A DNA stretch of 6,923 nt from CF-161 sp035259145 (GTDB lineage: Bacteria > Chloroflexota > Dormibacteria > Dormibacterales > Dormibacteraceae): positions 1-6,923 of the forward strand of contig DATFWQ010000136.1 in the NCBI GenBank assembly GCA_035259145.1, read 5' to 3'. Below, one piece after another: positions 1 to 5,523 of this stretch. A model generated the notes under the pieces. It was not told the origin of the DNA, did not search any database, and was given only the letters and a program-made list of their open reading frames with translations. The first letter of the stretch is position 1; each line of letters opens with the position of its first letter. A program made the position numbers and the translations under genes.

Positions 1-2
1 TC

Positions 3-419
3 ACCGGGACCGTACCGATCACCGAAGGCACCGTGGACATCGACGGCAGCGGCCAGCCCTCCGCGATCACCGGCACGCTCGACCTCGGCGCCATCGACAC
101 CGGCAACGCCCGCCGGGACAAGGACCTTCGCAAGCCGAGGCTCCTCGATCTCGACCGCCACCCAACCATGACCTTCGCCGCCGACACCATCACCGCCTCG
201 CCGACCGGCTGGCAGGTCACCGGTCATCTCGCCGCAAGAGGCACCCGCGTCCGCCTCGCCGGCGACGTAGAAGCATCCGGGCAGGACCGGTCCGCGACCG
301 TGACCGCGCACACCAGGCTGGACCGCCGAACCCTCGGTATCCGGGCACCCAGAATCACGATCGGTCACCGGATCGATATCACCGTCACCGCGGCAATCCG
401 GCTCACGGCCCCACAGTAG
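3..419 (+). CDS. YceI-like domain protein, C-terminal part (5' end outside window)
   Basis: The reading frame is open from the left edge and ends at TAG 417-419, so the start lies outside the window. The visible 138 residues match the C-terminal part of the YceI family, a lipocalin-like beta-barrel that binds polyisoprenoid or other amphiphilic lipids. The telling block is GTLDLGAIDTGNARRDKDLR followed by LDLDRHPTMTF, the family's conserved 'S/AIDTGN..RD.HLR...F.D...P.MTF' region. Next come a barrel strand (GWQVTGHL), a short 'RG' turn, and the late motif LDRRTLGIR, where the family usually has 'hDRxdfGI'. No signal peptide can be judged because the N-terminus is missing. The gene is followed after 7 nt by a strong hairpin and seems to be the last of its transcript. 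The family call is secure; the ligand and any cellular role cannot be read from the sequence. Confidence 0.8.
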   Translation, partial: TGTVPITEGTVDIDGSGQPSAITGTLDLGAIDTGNARRDKDLRKPRLLDLDRHPTMTFAADTITASPTGWQVTGHLAARGTRVRLAGDVEASGQDRSATVTAHTRLDRRTLGIRAPRITIGHRIDITVTAAIRLTAPQ

Positions 420-426
420 GCGGGGC

Positions 427-463
427 GTGTCCCGGCCGTGCGGACTTGGCACGGCCGGGACAC
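427..463 (+). terminator. Strong intrinsic terminator hairpin after the YceI-like gene
   Basis: Perfect 15-bp inverted repeat: GTGTCCCGGCCGTGC at 427-441 pairs with GCACGGCCGGGACAC at 449-463, with a 7-nt loop (ggacttg). It begins 7 nt after the TAG of the YceI-like gene. There is no T-tract, which is common for actinomycete terminators that rely on a long G+C stem. It could also stop transcription entering from the right. Confidence 0.8.
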
Positions 464-675
464 TGCCGCCCACACAGAACAGCCGCCATGCCACATCCGG
501 TCACCAACAGCACAGAACTGGGCAATCCGCATGTGAGCGCACACTCCGCCCGCACAGGAACCAGTCGCCCGCAATCGGCGTTATGCGTCGAATGTCCGGG
601 TCACGAGCCGGATGGTGTTCACTTTCTGTGCGTAGCCACCGTCCTGGTGTGACCCCTGCCGCTGATGCCCAGGCC

Positions 676-705
676 GGCGGGCCCGATCTGAAAACAAGGC
701 CCGCC
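676..705. other. Inverted repeat (8-bp stem, 14-nt loop)
   Basis: GGCGGGCC at 676-683 pairs perfectly with GGCCCGCC at 698-705 around an A-rich loop. No T-tract follows and no gene ends just before it on either strand, so a terminator role is possible but unproven. Confidence 0.4.
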
Positions 706-807
706 CGCGGCAATGCTGGAGGAGCGCGATCGCCAGAGTGCAAGGAGCAGGACACGGCGGCCGAGGACGATGCTCCTACCGGGTGTCCGGCGTCGGACCG
801 GGGCGGG

Positions 808-822
808 GTCACGCAGCGTGAC
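808..822. promoter_or_regulatory. Perfect palindrome GTCACGC-A-GCGTGAC, possible operator
   Basis: Two 7-bp half-sites around a central A form a perfect dyad. It lies 18 nt left of the GTGGAACGGG direct repeats. Size and symmetry fit a binding site for a dimeric regulator, for example a mobile-element repressor or excisionase, but no promoter or adjacent gene supports a specific assignment. Confidence 0.3.
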
Positions 823-839
823 CACTGCTGTCCGTCCGC

Positions 840-861
840 GTGGAACGGGTCGTGGAACGGG
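840..861 (+). repeat. Direct repeat pair, arm-type-like site left of att copy 1
   Basis: GTGGAACGGG occurs twice, at 840-849 and 852-861, separated by TC, giving a 12-bp period close to one helical turn. The same arrangement with one base changed (GTGGACCGG) lies at 5309-5330, a similar distance left of the second repeat, and a GTGGACCGAC copy lies right of each core. Paired sites flanking a core are how arm-type integrase or excisionase sites are arranged in tyrosine-recombinase attachment sites. The binding role is inference. Confidence 0.45.
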
Positions 862-949
862 AGCGGGTGAAACTCTGGGCACTCAGGGCATCCTGAGCGG
901 CCGAGACGGTCCATCAGTTCAGTGCAGGCCGGGCACCCAGGGCGCGGAA

Positions 950-1048
950 CCGGGCCTCTCGTAATGCGTAGGTCATCGGTTCGATTCCGATAGGCGGCTC
1001 AGGTCAGGGGGTAATTTCGTTTGTGTGTTCAATCGCCGTGGACCGACT
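950..1048 (+). repeat. Attachment-like direct repeat, copy 1, containing the 3' half of tRNA-Thr(CGT)
   Basis: This 99-bp segment aligns without gaps to 5412-5510 with 12 mismatches. A stretch of 33 bp is identical (970-1002). It contains the 3' half of a tRNA: anticodon loop CTCGTAA at 958-964 (U33, anticodon CGT, A37), then 965-969, variable loop AGGTC, a perfect T arm (ATCGG / TTCGATT / CCGAT, 975-991), acceptor 3' strand AGGCGGC (992-998) and discriminator T at 999. The bases before the loop do not pair with TGCGT and no 5' half is present, so this is not a tRNA gene. A tRNA 3' half starting at the anticodon loop is the classic core of att sites used by tyrosine integrases of actinomycete integrative elements. 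The right side carries GTGGACCGAC (1038-1047), a likely arm-type site. Confidence 0.75.
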
Positions 1049-1064
1049 GCCCCCGTCCACGGCG
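1034..1064. terminator. Hairpin at the right edge of att copy 1 (terminator or paired arm sites)
   Basis: CGCCGTGGAC (1034-1043) and GTCCACGGCG (1055-1064) form a perfect 10-bp stem with an 11-nt loop, followed on the plus strand by TTTGT. It lies between the att core and the 3' end of the minus-strand integrase remnant, where a terminator of that gene would sit. It also places two inverted GTGGAC copies face to face, so it could equally be a double binding site. A less perfect stem sits at the same place in copy 2. Confidence 0.5.
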
Positions 1065-1119
1065 TTTGTCATGCGACAACAGCAAATCACGCTGAGTGAA
1101 GACGAATTCGCCCGCTGGA

Positions 1120-1400
1120 TTAGCCGATACAGCCCAGTGGACTCTCGGAGACCTGGGCGAGGGTACTCCAGTGTTGAGCCACGTGGACACCGCCCCGTGT
1201 CGGAGGCCGTACGGGTGCCTGGCCAGCAGTGGTGCGCACTTGCTGGGGATGAAGGCGGCGTCGCGGGGCTTTAAAGGAAGATCCACAGGGAGGCCGGTCG
1301 TTGACGATGCCGCCATGAGGGCCGGTGAACATACGCTCGATCGGCCGTGCGGTATTTCTCCGGGTGTGGTGCCATCGGGTCTGGATCTTGATCGTTGGCG
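1120..1400 (-). pseudogene. Tyrosine recombinase (phage-type integrase) C-terminal remnant, frameshifted
   Basis: On the minus strand three consecutive pieces of the catalytic domain of an actinomycete-type integrase can be read, but in alternating frames. The first, about 1377-1297, reads RWHHTRRN and then RMFTGPHGGIVND, the 'R.F.g..GG.v...' strand region. The second, about 1271-1161 and in another frame, reads KPRDAAF and then LARHPYGLRHGAVSTWLNTG; this is catalytic box II, where 'RPYDLRHAAVSTWLNAGV' is the usual form and LRHG supplies the active-site HxxR. The third, about 1164-1144, is back in the first frame and reads TLAQVSE, where intact proteins have 'xxQVAEWAGHS'. The W/H-G-H block and the catalytic Tyr are not visible, nor is the N-terminal half with the first catalytic Arg. 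At least two frameshifts plus the losses make it non-functional. Its 3' end points at att copy 1, the normal position of int beside attP. It overlaps the spurious upstream extension of the CotH-like frame, which argues for a later start of that gene. Confidence 0.8.
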
Positions 1401-1530
1401 CACGTCTCCCATGTATCAACGGTCTGGCGGCCTGCTCTGTGAGATAGAGCAAGCACTGGGCGCGCGCCGCTCTATGGAGGCGCTGCTGAACGCGGCCGAC
1501 AGGGGGAAGCCGCAGGCATCGGGGGAAAGC

Positions 1531-3258
1531 ATGGACGCAACTGTCGGCAGGAACCGGTTCTGGGAGATGTTCAAGGGGCGGGCGTTGGTGCTATCGGAGC
1601 TGTCCTCCGGGCGCAGCAGAGCCCTGGCTATTGTAGCCACCCAGAAGGCAGGCCTTGATGGCACGTCGCTGCGCACGAAGGCTGAGTACCTGGCGCTTTA
1701 CGACTTCCTGGTTGCGCAGGTCTCGCCAGCCCCATCGGGGAAGCTAAGGCTGCTCGATGAGGCCGGGCGCCCTACTGCCGCCGCGCGTGCGGTCGAGGAC
1801 TACGTCGGCGCGTCGCTGGGGAAGCAGGAGTTCTTCGGAGCGGACATGTACATGTTTCATGTCACTGGATTCCGTCCAGGACGCCGTGTCCTAACAGAGC
1901 CGGTGAAACCCGCCCACGGTGCCAGGCTCGACGTGTGGAAGACCGATCCGGCCGACCACCGGCGCATTCCTGCGCTTGACGGCGGAAGTGTTTTGTTCAG
2001 CACACAGACTTTCGCGCTGAAAAACAGTGGAAACCGCACACTGCGCGCGCCAAAGCCGTCCTGGAGGATAATTCTCGATGCCGCAGGGCACGGCAACCGG
2101 CTGGCCGGGATGACCCGGATCAACCTCAAGGCAATGTACAATGATCCTTCCCAGATGCGTGAAGCACTGGCCTGGCGCCTGTTCGGCATAGCCGGCATTC
2201 CGGCGCCACGGCACACGTATGCAAAACTTGCCTTTGACACAGCCTACAGAGGCCTCTTCTCGGTCATCGAGCATGTCGACAAGAAATTCCTGAGAGATCA
2301 CTTCGGCGAGAACCACCGGGGAAACCTCTACAAGACTGGGTGCCGCGACATTGGGTGTGCGTCTCTCGCATACCGGACCGGGCCCGATGGCGATGACTCG
2401 GGGCGCCAGTATTTCATCCCCGGACCCGCGGAGCGCACCTACCGTCTCAAGACCAACAAGAACAACCCCGAGGCCAGCACGTACGACGACCTCGCCTGGT
2501 TTATCAGGACGATCAACGGTATCGGGCTCTCAGGCGGCGTGGAGCGGTTCGACACGGACGCCTTCCGTGAGTCGGTGGACGGCATCATGAACGTCAATGC
2601 CTTCCTGAGGTGGGCCGCCGTCAACGTGCTCCTCGGGAGCTGGGATAACTATTATGCGACCCCGTCAAATTATTATCTCTACAACTCAGGACACAGCGGG
2701 GCGGCGGATGATTTCGTCAGCTCTCCGTATTTCCACTTCATCCCCTGGGACTATGACAACTGCCTCGGAATCGATTATTCCGGCACACGATGGCAGTACG
2801 CCGATATCCTCGACTGGCCGGGAAAAGCGAACCGCCACATCCCGAAGATCCCACTCGTGCGGAACCTGCTCCGCAACCACGACTACCGCCAGTACTACCT
2901 GGACTATCTAGAGCACATGCTCGATACCGAGTTCAACCCGAGGGCAATTGCCGCACAGATCGGGGCACGCTCGGAGGATGGCCTGTGGCACAGGGTCCGG
3001 CAGGCAGCCTATCTGGAATCTGCTACACCTCATGGGAGGCCGTTCACCGGTCGGCGATACAGCAACCACGAGGTCTACCAGAGCGGTTGCCGGCAGCGCG
3101 AACTTCAGCATGGGAAGAAAAAGATGGAGGGCATTGTCCACTACGTCCGCATGCGCCATGACAGCGCCCGTACGCAGCTGAAGCGGCTACGGCGGACAGT
3201 GCCGCGCACTGTCGATGGCTTCCCCCCAGGGGCGGAGCAACTGCCACGAGCGGCCTAG
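1531..3258 (+). CDS. CotH-kinase-family protein
   Basis: The protein of 575 residues (from the chosen start) has the marks of the CotH family, atypical protein kinases related to spore-coat CotH and to the secreted Fam20 fold. Visible in order are: RAPKPSWRI (about 172-180), the family's 'pKkSyri' strand; INLKAMYNDPSQMREALAWR (197-216) followed by GIPAPRHTYAKL; the strand YRGLFSVIEHVDKKFL; GNLYKTG (264-270); NVLLGSWDNYYATPSNYYLY (365-384), where D372 and N380 sit in the catalytic-loop position; and FHFIPWDYDN (401-410), whose D407/D409 correspond to the metal-binding 'DxD' segment. A helical tail (IPLVRNLLRN, then YLDYLEHML) follows. No signal peptide or membrane segment is seen, so a cytoplasmic location is likely. 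The frame is open back to 1096, but 1120-1400 is integrase remnant on the other strand. ATG 1531 has GGGGGAAAG just upstream, so I chose it; ATG 1411 and ATG 1474 lack such a site. It is 62 nt before the TIM-barrel gene. The substrate is unknown. Confidence 0.78.
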   Translation: MDATVGRNRFWEMFKGRALVLSELSSGRSRALAIVATQKAGLDGTSLRTKAEYLALYDFLVAQVSPAPSGKLRLLDEAGRPTAAARAVEDYVGASLGKQEFFGADMYMFHVTGFRPGRRVLTEPVKPAHGARLDVWKTDPADHRRIPALDGGSVLFSTQTFALKNSGNRTLRAPKPSWRIILDAAGHGNRLAGMTRINLKAMYNDPSQMREALAWRLFGIAGIPAPRHTYAKLAFDTAYRGLFSVIEHVDKKFLRDHFGENHRGNLYKTGCRDIGCASLAYRTGPDGDDSGRQYFIPGPAERTYRLKTNKNNPEASTYDDLAWFIRTINGIGLSGGVERFDTDAFRESVDGIMNVNAFLRWAAVNVLLGSWDNYYATPSNYYLYNSGHSGAADDFVSSPYFHFIPWDYDNCLGIDYSGTRWQYADILDWPGKANRHIPKIPLVRNLLRNHDYRQYYLDYLEHMLDTEFNPRAIAAQIGARSEDGLWHRVRQAAYLESATPHGRPFTGRRYSNHEVYQSGCRQRELQHGKKKMEGIVHYVRMRHDSARTQLKRLRRTVPRTVDGFPPGAEQLPRAA

Positions 3259-3306
3259 TGCCGTCCGGGCCTGCCTCTGACCACGATGCGAGGGTAAGAG
3301 GGAGGC

Positions 3307-3312
3307 GAGGAG
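3307..3312 (+). promoter_or_regulatory. Ribosome binding site deciding the start of the TIM-barrel gene
   Basis: GAGGAG at 3307-3312 is 8 nt before GTG 3321 (chosen start of the TIM-barrel gene) and 6 nt before ATG 3319, which is in another frame and opens a six-codon peptide (MCSAVE) ending at TGA 3337-3339. A third option is ATG 3345, with GGAG 8 nt upstream (3333-3336). The mini-ORF could feed ribosomes to ATG 3345 by coupling, or be chance. Confidence 0.5.
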
Positions 3313-3320
3313 AAGACCAT

Positions 3321-4427
3321 GTGCAGCGCAGTGGAGTGAGGGTCATGGATCGTACCGGACGAAGCCCAGACGAGGCCGGCGCTGGGGGAAAAACCGCCGG
3401 GCAGGTGGTGCCCGGTTACGTTCACGCCTTGTTCCAGCAGCGCGTCGATGGGGACGACGCGCTGCTCAAGCTCGCTGGGCTCCGCTTCGCCCAGATGGGC
3501 GCAGCCGCCGAGGTGTACGCCGACGCGCCCGATCAACTCGAGTATGTCCTGCAGTTCGTGCCCTCCCATGCGCGCTTGCCTATCGTCCACCTGAACCGTG
3601 GCATCAACGTGCTGCACGGACGGGACCGCGCCGCGGTGCGGGAATTCGCCGACCGCTTCGCAGGCCGCGTCGCCGGCCTGGTCGTCCACGACAAACGTGA
3701 GATGGGGGCACAGACAGACCGCCTGCTTGCCGCGATGCGCGAGCTGAATGCCCGGCTTTGCGAGCAGCCGGGCGGTCCCCTCGTTTTTCTCGAGTACGCT
3801 GCCGGGCTGGATCGCGGCTGGTTCGTCGAGGTGGCGGAGCGGCTCCAAGACGCTGAGCGAGTTAGTTACTGCATCGACGTTGGCCACATCGGCCTGAGAC
3901 AAGCAGCCGCCAGGTTCGGAGACAGCCATCCTGGCCTGGACCTCAAGACGCTCGGCCCGGTGGACGACCGTTTGCCCGACCTGGTGGCAGACATCCAGGA
4001 CGCGGTGGGAAGCGCCTTGCCACATGTGCTCGACATCACGCGCTCGCTTGGCCGGCTCGGCAAGCACGTGCACTTTCACCTGCACGATGGGCATCCCCTC
4101 GTCCCAGGCCTTCGGGATCACTTCAGTTTCCTGACGCGGCTGCCCATTCCCTTCACGTACCAAGGTCGCCGATCACTGAACATGATGTATGGGCCAGGCG
4201 GCCTGGCCTCCATCGTGTCAACAGCCATCGAGGCATGCCCCCCGCAAGGAGTCTCCTTCACGGCCGAGATCCACCAGGTCGAAGGCCGGCTGCCGCTGGC
4301 CGACGCCGCGTGGCTCTTTCCTCACTGGCGGGACACCGCGAACGCCGAACGGATGAACTACTGGCTGTCGGTTCTGTCTGAGAATGCGATGCTCATATCC
4401 CAGCATGCCGATCACGCCCGCGTATAA
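3321..4427 (+). CDS. TIM-barrel protein, xylose isomerase-like / AP endonuclease 2 superfamily
   Basis: The product (368 residues from GTG 3321) reads as a metal-dependent (beta/alpha)8 barrel of the sugar-phosphate isomerase/epimerase type. Strand-end residues typical of the fold are spaced through it: PIVHLNRG (about 87-94), LVVHDKRE (120-127), VFLEY with a candidate metal Glu (155-159), SYCIDVGH with Asp186 and His189 (182-189), HVHFHLHDGH with several His (249-258) and FTAEIHQ with Glu316 (313-319). E, D..H, H and E at successive strand ends is the usual metal site of this superfamily. The N-terminus (VVPGYVHALFQQ) is the first strand region. No secretion signal is present. It follows the CotH-like gene by 62 nt on the same strand, suggesting one transcript. 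Family members isomerise or epimerise sugars, hydrolyse inosose-type polyols or cut abasic DNA; the sequence alone does not choose among these. GTG 3321 was preferred for its ribosome site; ATG 3345 is the alternative and would shorten it by 8 residues. Confidence 0.75.
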   Translation: MQRSGVRVMDRTGRSPDEAGAGGKTAGQVVPGYVHALFQQRVDGDDALLKLAGLRFAQMGAAAEVYADAPDQLEYVLQFVPSHARLPIVHLNRGINVLHGRDRAAVREFADRFAGRVAGLVVHDKREMGAQTDRLLAAMRELNARLCEQPGGPLVFLEYAAGLDRGWFVEVAERLQDAERVSYCIDVGHIGLRQAAARFGDSHPGLDLKTLGPVDDRLPDLVADIQDAVGSALPHVLDITRSLGRLGKHVHFHLHDGHPLVPGLRDHFSFLTRLPIPFTYQGRRSLNMMYGPGGLASIVSTAIEACPPQGVSFTAEIHQVEGRLPLADAAWLFPHWRDTANAERMNYWLSVLSENAMLISQHADHARV

Positions 4428-4498
4428 CCAGGCGGGACAGCCTGAACCGGCAACCTCTTTGCCCCAGCCATACAGGTCTGAACTCGGCGGATGACACT

Positions 4499-4783
4499 GT
4501 GATCGAACAAAAGATTATTACGGCTGAACGGAACGCGGCGCTGCGCGCCGCGTTTGGCGAACTCGCGCCCAGGTGCCGGGAACTATTGTCCATGCTCATC
4601 GCGGACCCGCCGCCCTCCTACGCGGAGATCAGCGCCACCTTGCAGATCCCGGTCGGGAGCATCGGCCCGCAGCGGGCGCGATGCCTGGCACGGCTGCGCC
4701 GCACAAGATCCCTGTCCGCGTTCATGGATCGGGAGACTATGCCCGCACGCGTGCGGAGCTCCGGAGGTGAGACAGGTGCGTGA
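4499..4783 (+). CDS. Truncated ECF-type sigma factor, region 4 only
   Basis: The 94-residue product starts at a GTG and contains only sigma region 4, the part that contacts the -35 element: AERNAALRAAF, LAPRCRELLSMLI, and the helix-turn-helix PSYAEISATLQIPVGSIGPQ followed by RARCLARLRR (about residues 39-68). This is the form seen in one large group of actinomycete sigma factors ('PPRCRxLLxLLxxDPPxxYxEISxxLGxPVGSIGPTRxRCLxxLR'). Those proteins are usually about 170-200 residues with region 2 in front; region 2 is absent here, and upstream DNA (4428-4498) shows no trace of it. GGCGG at 4486-4490 is 8 nt before the GTG. The last 8 nt overlap the next gene. As it stands the protein cannot bind a -10 element or core polymerase in the normal way. 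It may be a pseudogene kept for coupled translation of its partner, or a small DNA-binding protein. The family is certain; activity is doubtful. Confidence 0.75.
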   Translation: MIEQKIITAERNAALRAAFGELAPRCRELLSMLIADPPPSYAEISATLQIPVGSIGPQRARCLARLRRTRSLSAFMDRETMPARVRSSGGETGA

Positions 4784-5231
4784 CGGCTGGGACGACGACC
4801 AACTCCTGGCGGCGCTGGGCGAGGCGGTGAGAGCCCGCCAAGCCGTCCCCGCCGAGTTCATCGAGACTGCCAAGAACGCCTACGCCTGGCACAACATAGA
4901 TGCTGAGCTCGCGCAGCTCTCCTACGATTCCAGCCGCGACGAGAGCCGGAGCGCCGCCCTACGGTCCGAAAAAGCCTCGATCCGGGCTCTCACCTTCACC
5001 TCAGCGCATTTCTCCATAGAGCTTGAGGTCACCGAGGGTTCTCTGCTCGGCCAGATCATTCCCCCCCGGGAAGGAACGATCGAGGCCCAAACCGGGGCCG
5101 GCGCGACCACAGCCGCGCCCGTTGACGAGATCGGGTTTTTCTCGATCGAGCCCGTACCGGCCAGCCCCTTCCGCTTGCACTACCGCGCCGCGGAAGGCAC
5201 GGACTTGGTGACCGGCTGGATCACACTGTGA
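4776..5231 (+). CDS. Conserved protein paired with ECF-type sigma factors in actinomycetes
   Basis: The 151-residue protein starts at GTG 4776 with GGAGG 8 nt upstream (4763-4767); the start overlaps the end of the sigma fragment by 8 nt, so translation is probably coupled. An in-frame GTG at 4767 is possible but sits inside the ribosome site. Features are an N-terminal helical region (DDDQLLAALGEAVRARQAVP and FIETAKNAYAWHNIDAELAQ), then YDSS, a beta-rich centre (ALTFTSAHFSIELEVTEGSL, LLGQIIPP) and a C-terminal strand pair (DEIGFFSIEPVPASPFRLHY ending in GWITL). Proteins of this plan, with 'tWrtiDaELAeL.yDS', 'LGQLvPP' and 'd.lGrF....vP.gp..l', regularly follow this group of sigma factors. 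Their function is not established; a regulatory role toward the sigma factor is often assumed from context. The protein looks complete, unlike its neighbour. Confidence 0.7.
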   Translation: MRDGWDDDQLLAALGEAVRARQAVPAEFIETAKNAYAWHNIDAELAQLSYDSSRDESRSAALRSEKASIRALTFTSAHFSIELEVTEGSLLGQIIPPREGTIEAQTGAGATTAAPVDEIGFFSIEPVPASPFRLHYRAAEGTDLVTGWITL

Positions 5232-5308
5232 CCACGCTTTCGGCCACCGCTTCGTATGTGACCCGGAGTCATGCTGGTAGCACTCTGTTACTAAGAGGCT
5301 GGGAGAGC

Positions 5309-5330
5309 GTGGACCGGATCGTGGACCGGG
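5309..5330 (+). repeat. Direct repeat pair, arm-type-like site left of att copy 2
   Basis: GTGGACCGG at 5309-5317 and 5321-5329 repeats with a 12-bp period, the same phase as the GTGGAACGGG pair at 840-861. It ends about 80 nt before the conserved core region, against about 90 nt on the left copy. The stretch from 5232 to 5411 shows no gene. Confidence 0.45.
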
Positions 5331-5411
5331 AACCCTTGCGCGCGGTGCGCTGAGTGCATTCCGGGACTGGCGTGCTGCTATCGGTGCTGGTAGCGCGCCC
5401 AGAGCGATGCG

Positions 5412-5510
5412 CCGGGCTTCTCGTAAGGCGCAGGTCATCGGTTCGATTCCGATAGGCGGCTCAGCTCAAGAGGTAAATTCGTTAGTGTGTTCGTTCTTCG
5501 TGGACCGACT
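5412..5510 (+). repeat. Attachment-like direct repeat, copy 2, containing the 3' half of tRNA-Thr(CGT)
   Basis: This is the partner of 950-1048, at a constant offset of 4462 bp: 87 of 99 positions match without gaps, and 5432-5464 is identical to 970-1002. The anticodon loop CTCGTAA is at 5420-5426, the T arm at 5437-5453 and the acceptor 3' strand at 5454-5460. Bases upstream (ccgggctt) do not pair with GGCGC as an anticodon stem should, so again only the 3' half of the tRNA is present. GTGGACCGAC recurs at 5500-5509. Differences fall mainly in the anticodon 3' stem and right arm, suggesting that the two copies come from related but not identical elements. Confidence 0.75.
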
Positions 5511-5523
5511 TGGCCGGTCACGA
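5498..5523. other. Imperfect hairpin at the right edge of att copy 2
   Basis: TCGTGGACCG (5498-5507) pairs with CGGTCACGA (5515-5523) with one bulged G and a 7-nt loop. It occupies the same place as the perfect hairpin at 1034-1064 in copy 1, although the stems differ in sequence. A paired arm-type site or a weak terminator are both possible. Confidence 0.35.

Larger units (their letters stand above)
464..949. other. Gene-less stretch left of attachment-like repeat 1
   Basis: I see no convincing gene in these 486 bases. The open frames on both strands lack a ribosome site, have compositions typical of high-GC shadow frames (rich in Arg, Pro, Ser, Gly and Cys) and match no family I recognise. 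The stretch holds an 8-bp hairpin (676-705), a short perfect palindrome (808-822) and a tandem pair of GTGGAACGGG (840-861) that has a counterpart left of repeat copy 2. It is best read as non-coding DNA or an eroded end of a mobile element. Confidence 0.55.
950..5510. mobile_element. Putative decayed integrative element or cis-mobilizable cargo region bounded by att-like repeats
   Basis: The segment lies between two tRNA-derived direct repeats, has an integrase remnant beside the left repeat in the orientation expected of int next to attP, and carries four plus-strand cargo genes. No replication, transfer or excisionase gene is visible, and the integrase is broken, so the element cannot move by itself. 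It could still be excised by a related integrase acting on the two repeats. Boundaries follow the repeats; the exact crossover point inside the 33-bp identical core is unknown. Confidence 0.55.

Noticed and set aside
822..899. 3' end of a second integrase gene left of att copy 1 (frame reading VERVVERERVKLWALRAS)
   Set aside because: The frame is closed by a stop at 819-821, so it is too short to judge, and the Val-Glu-Arg repeat is explained by the DNA repeat itself; a similar tail at copy 2 is explained the same way.
501..914. Long overlapping frames on both strands in the left gene-less stretch
   Set aside because: No ribosome site, no recognisable motif and composition typical of translated non-coding high-GC DNA.
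464..949. CRISPR array or iteron origin
   Set aside because: The only repeats are one tandem pair of 10-bp units and simple dyads; there are no regularly spaced multiple repeats.
950..999. Functional tRNA-Thr gene at copy 1 (and likewise 5412-5461)
   Set aside because: Only the 3' half is present; no acceptor 5' strand, D arm or pairing 5' anticodon stem precedes either anticodon loop.
1096..1530. N-terminal extension of the CotH-like protein from GTG 1096
   Set aside because: Most of it overlaps the minus-strand integrase remnant; it has no ribosome site, contains a TTA codon and shows no family similarity, so the start at 1531 is preferred.
3255..4163. Minus-strand open frame of 302 codons opposite the TIM-barrel gene
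   Set aside because: It is the mirror of a G/C-biased coding frame; it has no recognisable domain or ribosome site, while the plus strand shows clear enzyme motifs.
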